From the NCBI GenBank assembly GCA_014380985.1, contig JACMIU010000256.1, positions 1-9,081 on the forward strand: a stretch of 9,081 bases of DNA, written 5' to 3'. A model generated the notes under the pieces. That model did not search any database. It worked only from the letters and a program-made list of their open reading frames with translations, and had not been told where the DNA came from. The position numbers and the translations under genes were made by a program. The DNA comes from Armatimonadota bacterium (lineage in GTDB: Bacteria; Armatimonadota; Armatimonadia; Armatimonadales; Armatimonadaceae). The stretch's first letter is position 1. Each line of letters starts with the position of its first letter. Below are positions 1-3,851 of this stretch, in pieces.

Positions 1-227
1 GCTACGTTTGCTACGTGGTCGGCAATCGAAAAGTCAAGGGCGTCGTGTTACCAACAGATGTGGCGGTGCGCGATTTTTTCATAACGAACGGCTACGATTA
101 CGTCACGACGCACGAGCGGCAGATTCCGAACAAGCGGATGCCCGCCCGCAACAGCCCGTCGAACGTGACCGGCAAGCAAGATACCACGATGACGCGGGAG
201 TATGTTGTCGTTCTACGGCGACCGTGA
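1..227 (+). CDS. DNA methyltransferase (N4/N6-type), C-terminal fragment
   Basis: Only the last 74 or so residues are in the window; the reading frame is open from base 3 to a TGA at 225-227, so the gene begins upstream. The visible tail reads YVVGNRKVKG..PTD, then IPNKRMPARNSPSN, then TMTREYVVVLRRP. The pattern 'VGNR.VKG', 'IPNKRMP..NSP.N..G' and 'TM..EYIVVL' is typical of the C-terminal end of site-specific DNA methyltransferases of the N4-cytosine/N6-adenine class, which transfer a methyl group from S-adenosylmethionine to DNA. The catalytic (D/N/S)PP(Y/F/W) and SAM-binding FxGxG motifs are outside the window, so activity, target base and restriction partner cannot be judged. The next gene starts 37 bases after the stop on the same strand, so co-transcription is possible, but the functions look unrelated. 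The family call rests on recall of this conserved tail, not on a search. Confidence 0.75.
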   Translation, partial: YVCYVVGNRKVKGVVLPTDVAVRDFFITNGYDYVTTHERQIPNKRMPARNSPSNVTGKQDTTMTREYVVVLRRP

Positions 228-264
228 CGCAGGAGTTCGCGCCGCGCCCGGTGAAACGTTTCCC

Positions 265-1422
265 ATGACCCCGAACCTGATTACCCGCATCGAAACCTTT
301 ACCGTCGCCCCGCGCTGGCTTTTCCTGCGCATCGAGACCGATTCCGGTGCGGTTGGTTGGGGCGAACCAGTGGTCGAGGGCAAAGCGGCGACCGTGGACG
401 CTTGCGTTCACGAGATGGCGGACTATCTCGTCGGCAAGTCGGCGAACCGGATTGAGGATTTATTTCAGACGATGTACCGGGGCGGCTTCTACCGGGGGGG
501 AGCGGTGTTCATGTCGGCAATCGCGGGGATTGAGCAAGCGTTGTGGGACATCAAGGGCAAAACGCTCGGCGTTCCCGTGTACGAACTTCTGGGCGGAGCG
601 GTGCGCGACAAGGTAAAGGTGTACGCTTGGATTGGCGGCGACGACCCGGCGGAAGTCGCCACCGAAGCATTGGCGCGAAAAGCGGCGGGCTACACGGCTA
701 TCAAAATGAACGCGGTCGGTGCGATGGCTTGGGTGGATTCGCACGCCGCGTTAGACGAAGCCGGGGCGCGGGCGTCCGCTGTGCGCGAGGCTTGCGGAAA
801 AGATTTTGGGATAGCGATAGATTTCCACGGGCGCGTTCACAAGCCGATGGTGAAGCAATTGGCGCGGGTGCTGGAGCCGTACCACCCGCTGTTTATCGAG
901 GAGCCGGTTTTGCCCGAAAACAACGAAGCGTTGATAGAACTCGCCCGCTCCACCACGATTCCGATTGCGACCGGCGAACGGCAGTTTTCGCGCTGGGACT
1001 ACAAAGCGACCCTGCAAAGCGGCGCGGTGGATATTCTGCAACCCGACCTGTCGCACGCGGGCGGTATCTGGGAATGCCGCAAAATCGCCGCGATGGCAGA
1101 AGCGTATGACGTGGCGGTCGCGCCGCACTGCCCGCTCGGTCCCATTGCGCTGGCGGCAAGTCTGCAACTTGACTTCTGCACCCCGAACGCTTTTATTCAG
1201 GAGCAAAGCCTCGGCATCCACTACAACGCCGGTTCCGACCTGTTAGATTATCTGTCGGACCAGAGCGTTTTCCACTATGCGGACGGCTACGTGCCGCTGA
1301 TGACCGCGCCGGGTCTTGGCATCGAAATCAACGAGGAAGCGGTGCGCGAAGCGGCGAAAATAGGGCATCGGTGGCGCAACCCGGTCTGGCGCGTCGCCGA
1401 TGGGTCGGTCGCCGAATGGTAG
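265..1422 (+). CDS. dgoD: D-galactonate dehydratase (enolase superfamily, mandelate racemase group)
   Basis: 385 aa, close to the 382 aa of E. coli DgoD, and collinear with it along the whole length. The enzyme dehydrates D-galactonate to 2-dehydro-3-deoxy-D-galactonate in the cytoplasm, the first step of the DeLey-Doudoroff route. N-terminal capping domain: residues 1-125 (APRWLFLRIET, GWGEPVVEG, FYRGGAVFMSAIAGIEQALWD). Barrel domain residues match E. coli with a constant +3 offset: metal ligands D186, E212 and E238 (DFHGR, FIEEP, TGER); catalytic H188 and H288 (APHCPLGPIA); E313 (IQEQS). The C-terminal RNPVWR...SVAEW is also shared. The start is the ATG at 265, which aligns with the E. coli N-terminus. 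An in-frame ATG at 202 adds 21 residues without homology and overlaps the previous gene, and no good Shine-Dalgarno site decides the matter. No dgoK, dgoA or transporter is in the window. A related sugar-acid dehydratase activity is possible, but the residue match favours galactonate. Confidence 0.93.
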   Translation: MTPNLITRIETFTVAPRWLFLRIETDSGAVGWGEPVVEGKAATVDACVHEMADYLVGKSANRIEDLFQTMYRGGFYRGGAVFMSAIAGIEQALWDIKGKTLGVPVYELLGGAVRDKVKVYAWIGGDDPAEVATEALARKAAGYTAIKMNAVGAMAWVDSHAALDEAGARASAVREACGKDFGIAIDFHGRVHKPMVKQLARVLEPYHPLFIEEPVLPENNEALIELARSTTIPIATGERQFSRWDYKATLQSGAVDILQPDLSHAGGIWECRKIAAMAEAYDVAVAPHCPLGPIALAASLQLDFCTPNAFIQEQSLGIHYNAGSDLLDYLSDQSVFHYADGYVPLMTAPGLGIEINEEAVREAAKIGHRWRNPVWRVADGSVAEW

Positions 1423-1967
1423 CCGGAAGCGATACCCCGCCTCGCCAGTGTTGCATTTACCTGCGCCCCGATTTTTCGTTAAGCGACTCCGAGAGGTTGG
1501 CGAACTTTCGCGCCCGCTTCGATCCCTTGCACGGCAAGATACCGCCCCACATCACGCTTGTCTTTCCGTTCGCTCTCGCGGAGGGCGACGCGGGTTTTGC
1601 CGTGGAAACGACGCGACGAATCGCGGAACGGTTCGTGCAATTTCCGGCGACGTTTGGTGCGCCAATACTCTCATCGGACGGCTACGCCCTTTTGCCGCTT
1701 GCAAGGGGAGCAGGCGCGGTACGTGACCTGCACAACGCGCTTTACGCTACGGAAACGTTCGCACTTTTTTTGAATACAGATATTGCCTACGTGCCGCACG
1801 TGACGATAGGACGCACCGCGCCAAGCGATGCCAAGCGCACGGCGGATATAACAGCGGCGTTTACCGAATGGGGGGCAACGGATCAAGCCTCTGTCACTTG
1901 GGTAATTGTCGAATCGTTCGGCATGGATGAAGTATCCTTCGTAGAAGCCGCCATATCGCTGACGTAA
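1416..1967 (+). CDS. 2'-5' RNA ligase / 2H phosphoesterase family protein
   Basis: 183 aa, near the usual size (about 176 aa) of ThpR/LigT proteins. The family's two catalytic HxT motifs are present and well spaced: H45-I-T47-L (KIPPHITLVFPF) and H128-V-T130-I (YVPHVTIGR). These form the active site that acts on 2',3'-cyclic phosphates or 2'-5' linkages in RNA. A central part (SSDGYALLPL, residues 86-95) corresponds to a core strand of the fold. The ATG at 1416 overlaps the dgoD stop (ATGGTAG, a 7-base overlap), which suggests translational coupling. A GTG at 1371 would add 15 Arg-rich residues without family character and is less likely. The natural substrate of these proteins is often unknown; RNA 2',3'-cyclic phosphodiesterase activity is the conservative reading. 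There is no obvious functional link with galactonate use. Confidence 0.85.
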   Translation: MVAGSDTPPRQCCIYLRPDFSLSDSERLANFRARFDPLHGKIPPHITLVFPFALAEGDAGFAVETTRRIAERFVQFPATFGAPILSSDGYALLPLARGAGAVRDLHNALYATETFALFLNTDIAYVPHVTIGRTAPSDAKRTADITAAFTEWGATDQASVTWVIVESFGMDEVSFVEAAISLT

Positions 1968-2003
1968 GTCGCTAAGCTCCGCCAAGTGGTAACGATCTTT
2001 GTT

Positions 2004-2351
2004 TCAAGGCGCGGCAAAGTCGGTATGCTGGCGGAGCGAGGGATGATTAAATGCCAGCACAATGCGGGATGCGGGAATGCCTGCCGAGAGTAACAGGTTA
2101 GCGACGCCTATTTCGGTTCCGTCCTCCTGTATCCAAAACAGATCATCGCGCAGTTCGATATGGAGCCAAACACGGAGAACCCGCTTGTACTTATCCCATC
2201 CTTCGTCCATCAGGAGGAAATTGCCGGTAGCGTCATCGGAAATGGATAGCACACGAAAAGCCGGTTCGGCATTCGCGTACATCTCCCGTATCTCGCGTAG
2301 CACCGTGAAGGCGATTTCGCCGTCGGTCGTTAATTTGTCGTTGGGAACCAT
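2004..2351 (-). CDS. xisI: XisI family protein (fdxN element excision controlling factor)
   Basis: 115 aa, the usual length for XisI. The family pattern is complete: a helical N-terminus (FTVLREIREMYANAEP), the central DEGWDKYKRV...LHIEL, the hallmark LFWIQEDGTEIGVANLLLSAGIP (residues 71-93), and the terminal RIVLAFNHPSLRQHTDFA. In Anabaena PCC 7120, xisH and xisI are needed with the recombinase XisF to excise the fdxN element; biochemical roles are not established, and copies occur widely without the element. Here xisI overlaps the 3' end of xisH by 22 bases, and an AGGAGG lies 7 bases before its ATG, which fixes the start. It converges with the 2H phosphoesterase gene across only 36 bases, and no terminator hairpin is visible there. 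Confidence 0.92.
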   Translation of the reverse strand: MVPNDKLTTDGEIAFTVLREIREMYANAEPAFRVLSISDDATGNFLLMDEGWDKYKRVLRVWLHIELRDDLFWIQEDGTEIGVANLLLSAGIPASRIVLAFNHPSLRQHTDFAAP

Positions 2352-2758
2352 TGAACTACCTCCTCGGTGATCGCATCGTATCCAAACAATCGAATGTTTT
2401 CATCTGTCACAGTGGCTTGCCACAACTCACGGTTTTGAAATAGTTCTTGAAGCACTGCTTCCGGCACGGCAAGGTACAAAACGCGATCCGGTTGCAAACG
2501 ACGAAGGGCGACACGGCAAATCACGCATTGTCCGATGGCATCTTGCAGATCAGAGACTTTTGACAGCCCCGCGAATGTTTTGATTTCGACGGCAATTTTT
2601 CGCGTTCCTTTTTCAGCCGCTATGATTTGCTCCGCGCCGAGATCAATAAATAATCGCTCGCCGCCAAAGTTCAGTGTTAGCGGGTCATGTGTAATTGTCC
2701 AACCGTCTTTTTCGAGAGCGTGGCGTACAGCACTGTGAAACTTATCAAGGGCGGGCAT
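2330..2758 (-). CDS. xisH: XisH family protein, PD-(D/E)XK-like (fdxN element excision controlling factor)
   Basis: 142 aa starting MPALDKFHSAVRHALEKDGWTITHDP, the canonical XisH opening, so the ATG at 2758 is preferred over longer readings that run back through the divergent VOC gene. The core FIDLGAEQIIAAEKG followed by KIAVEIKTF gives D39, then E58-x-K60, with E16 in the first helix. This matches the PD-(D/E)XK nuclease-like fold, to which I recall XisH has been assigned. LYLAVPEAV (residues 94-102) and the terminal YD..TEEVVQWFP are also family features. In Anabaena the protein assists XisF-dependent excision of the fdxN element; nuclease activity has not, to my knowledge, been shown. Its partner xisI follows with a 22-base overlap. 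There is no Shine-Dalgarno sequence before the ATG. A TATACT box six bases upstream suggests a leaderless transcript. xisF is absent from this window. Confidence 0.92.
   Translation of the reverse strand: MPALDKFHSAVRHALEKDGWTITHDPLTLNFGGERLFIDLGAEQIIAAEKGTRKIAVEIKTFAGLSKVSDLQDAIGQCVICRVALRRLQPDRVLYLAVPEAVLQELFQNRELWQATVTDENIRLFGYDAITEEVVQWFPTTN
2359..2364 (-). promoter_or_regulatory. Shine-Dalgarno site of xisI, inside xisH
   Basis: On the minus strand AGGAGG stands 7 bases before the xisI ATG (2351-2349). It lies within the last codons of xisH. This supports the start chosen for xisI and independent ribosome entry in a shared transcript. Confidence 0.75.
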
Positions 2759-2764
2759 GATTTT

Positions 2765-2770
2765 AGTATA
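2765..2770 (-). promoter_or_regulatory. candidate -10 box of xisH, leaderless arrangement
   Basis: On the minus strand TATACT (5 of 6 matches to TATAAT) ends six bases before the xisH ATG. Transcription would then begin at or within one base of the ATG, which fits the missing ribosome-binding site. No convincing -35 hexamer is visible at 16-18 bases (only a weak TGTTTG), so this is tentative. It sits in the 51-base gap between the divergent xisH and VOC genes. Confidence 0.35.
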
Positions 2771-2809
2771 GCAGGAAAATCGCGCCGCAAACACGAATGA
2801 TGCCGCATT

Positions 2810-3256
2810 ATGGCAACCACCAACACCGTTTTGAGCAACGCGGGCTTTCATCATTTGGCGTTTCGGGCGCGGGACTACGACCGCTCTTTGGCGTTCTACA
2901 CCAAAGGCTTGGGTTTTCGCCTCGCGCACTCGTGGGGCGAGAACGAAAAGCGTATCGCCCTTCTCGACATCGGCGACGGCAACTTTCTCGAACTGTTCGC
3001 GTCCGCGCCGGGTCAGGAGCCGTACACGGATAGCGACGCCCCTGCGCCCGGCGCGTTTTTCCATCTCGCTCTTCGCACGTCCGACGTGGACGCCGACATT
3101 GAAACGGTACGCGCTCTCGGTTGCCCGATTACCGTGGAGCCGAAAAGCGTTCCCGTAAACGGCAAAACGATTCGCGTGGGCTTCTTTCTCGGTCCCGACG
3201 GCGAAACGTTGGAGTTTTTCCAGCACCTTGCCGAACCCGGCGAAACCGAGATGTAG
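2810..3256 (+). CDS. VOC/glyoxalase-fold metalloenzyme (lactoylglutathione lyase-like)
   Basis: 148 aa with two paired beta-alpha-beta-beta-beta modules of the vicinal oxygen chelate fold. Module 1 starts at GFHHLAFRARDYDRSLAFYTKGLGF (residues 12-36) and ends at GNFLELFA; module 2 starts at FFHLALRTSDVDADIETVRALG (84-104) and ends at FFLGPDGETLEFFQ. The four metal-ligand positions are all filled: H15, E61, H85 and E135, the H-E-H-E set used by glyoxalase I. This predicts a divalent-metal enzyme. Substrate is open: methylglyoxal-thiol adducts or another small molecule are both possible, since VOC sequences diverge widely. The ATG at 2810 places the fold at the usual distance from the N-terminus; the ribosome-binding site is poor. 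It is divergent from xisH and 35 bases ahead of a small unknown gene. Confidence 0.88.
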   Translation: MATTNTVLSNAGFHHLAFRARDYDRSLAFYTKGLGFRLAHSWGENEKRIALLDIGDGNFLELFASAPGQEPYTDSDAPAPGAFFHLALRTSDVDADIETVRALGCPITVEPKSVPVNGKTIRVGFFLGPDGETLEFFQHLAEPGETEM

Positions 3257-3291
3257 GGAACCTCCTCCCCCCGAAAATCGTAGTTATCGCG

Positions 3292-3693
3292 GTGAATGAA
3301 AACATTCCGTTTACCGATTTGCCGCTCGATTTGCCCCATGCCGGACGAATCGCGCACCGCCTTTGCCGCGTTTTGGCGAATCGCACCGCCGGTTCGCTTT
3401 CGCCGGGCTACGATGAGGCGGAGGAAATCGCGGGCGAACTCAACGAACTGTTGTTTTTGGTGCGTCTGCAGAATGAAGGTGTCGAGGATGAAGCGGAGTC
3501 AGATCGATTGCGGGATTCCGCCGCGACGCTCGGACGACGATTGACCGATACTATAGAGCGTTACCGTATCGGCGACGACCGGGTAGGTCAGTGTGTCCGA
3601 AACCTGTTTGAGTGTTTGGGAATGGGGCGTGAGGGCGCGATTTTGTCGCTTCGCGCTGGAGAAAACCCGCACTCGCTCCAACGTCCCGTTTGA
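3292..3693 (+). CDS. Small acidic, probably helical protein of unknown function
   Basis: I do not recognise this 133 aa protein. The frame runs back without a stop into the VOC gene, but those residues are shadow sequence; the first sensible start is the GTG at 3292 (MNENIPFTDLPLDLP), 35 bases after the VOC stop. No clear Shine-Dalgarno site precedes it. Visible features: a Leu/Pro opening; a helix-like stretch HAGRIAHRLCRVLANRTA (16-33); an acidic helix DEAEEIAGELNELLFLVRLQNEG (41-63); and a charged helical region EDEAESDRLRDSAATLGRRL (66-84). There is no signal peptide or membrane segment. Leu and Ala occur at roughly heptad spacing, so a helical bundle or a protein-protein adaptor is plausible. 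A competing frame from the ATG at 3296 is shorter and Arg/Cys-rich, and it looks like a shadow. The stop TGA falls inside the first dyad of the TPR leader. Confidence 0.6.
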   Translation: MNENIPFTDLPLDLPHAGRIAHRLCRVLANRTAGSLSPGYDEAEEIAGELNELLFLVRLQNEGVEDEAESDRLRDSAATLGRRLTDTIERYRIGDDRVGQCVRNLFECLGMGREGAILSLRAGENPHSLQRPV

Positions 3694-3712
3694 CCAAACC
3701 TGTTTGGACAAA
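3689..3712. promoter_or_regulatory. imperfect 24-bp dyad, candidate operator 1 of the TPR locus
   Basis: TTTG, one unpaired A, CCAAAC, a CT spacer, GTTTGG, one unpaired A, CAAA: arms of 4+6 bp symmetrical about 3700/3701. It overlaps the TGA of the preceding gene and is followed by a run of A, not T, so it is not a convincing terminator on the + strand. The symmetry suits a dimeric DNA-binding protein. No family is assigned. Confidence 0.4.
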
Positions 3713-3723
3713 AAATTACGATG

Positions 3724-3739
3724 AGCAGGTATACCTGCT
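3724..3739. promoter_or_regulatory. perfect 16-bp palindrome, candidate operator 2 of the TPR locus
   Basis: AGCAGGTATACCTGCT is its own reverse complement. Its centre is 31 bp (about three helical turns) from the centre of the dyad at 3689-3712, so both would face the same side of the helix. It lies 18 bp before a candidate -35 box. The sequence of the arms differs from the first dyad, so the two may bind different proteins or only one may be functional. Confidence 0.45.
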
Positions 3740-3757
3740 TTGTGTCTGAAATGCCGC

Positions 3758-3787
3758 TTGCGTGGGAAGAATGGAATATGCTATCAT
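3758..3787 (+). promoter_or_regulatory. candidate promoter of the first TPR gene
   Basis: TTGCGT at 3758-3763 and TATCAT at 3782-3787 are separated by 18 bp. A TGC just before the -10 gives an extended -10 form (TGnTATCAT). This would start transcription near 3794 and leave a leader of about 58 bases before the TTG start. The boxes are weak matches taken singly; the extended -10 and the location between the dyads and the gene are the main support. Confidence 0.33.
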
Positions 3788-3838
3788 GGGCCTTCCGTCG
3801 CTTGTCCGGCTTGAACCGCTTTCTGTTTCAAGGAAAGC

Positions 3839-3844
3839 AAGGAG
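3839..3844 (+). promoter_or_regulatory. Shine-Dalgarno site that decides the TTG start of TPR gene 1
   Basis: AAGGAG stands 7 bases before TTG at 3852. In-frame ATG codons at 3771 and 3786 and a GTG at 3762 lack a site at proper distance. Only the TTG start yields a normal signal peptide at the N-terminus. Confidence 0.8.
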
Positions 3845-3851
3845 TTATTCG

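Noticed and set aside
202..264. 21-residue extension of the galactonate dehydratase from ATG 202
   Set aside because: It overlaps the methyltransferase frame and adds residues absent from the family; the ATG at 265 aligns with the E. coli DgoD start.
1968..2003. Possible terminator between the converging 2H phosphoesterase and xisI genes
   Set aside because: No inverted repeat of useful length and no T-run in these 36 bases.
3013..3386. Minus-strand reading frames preceded by an AGGAGG-like purine run (complement of the C-rich stretch at 3261-3271)
   Set aside because: The frames are complementary to the well-supported VOC gene and the purine run has no start codon at a proper distance; the products are Arg/Ser/Pro-rich shadows.
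3296..3544. Alternative plus-strand frame from ATG 3296 (82 aa)
   Set aside because: The product is rich in Arg and Cys, has no helical pattern and overlaps the more plausible GTG frame at 3292-3693.
3762..3851. N-terminal extension of TPR protein 1 from GTG 3762 or ATG 3771/3786
   Set aside because: No suitably spaced ribosome-binding site. It would place 22-30 residues before the signal peptide, and the paralogue starts at the position matching TTG 3852.
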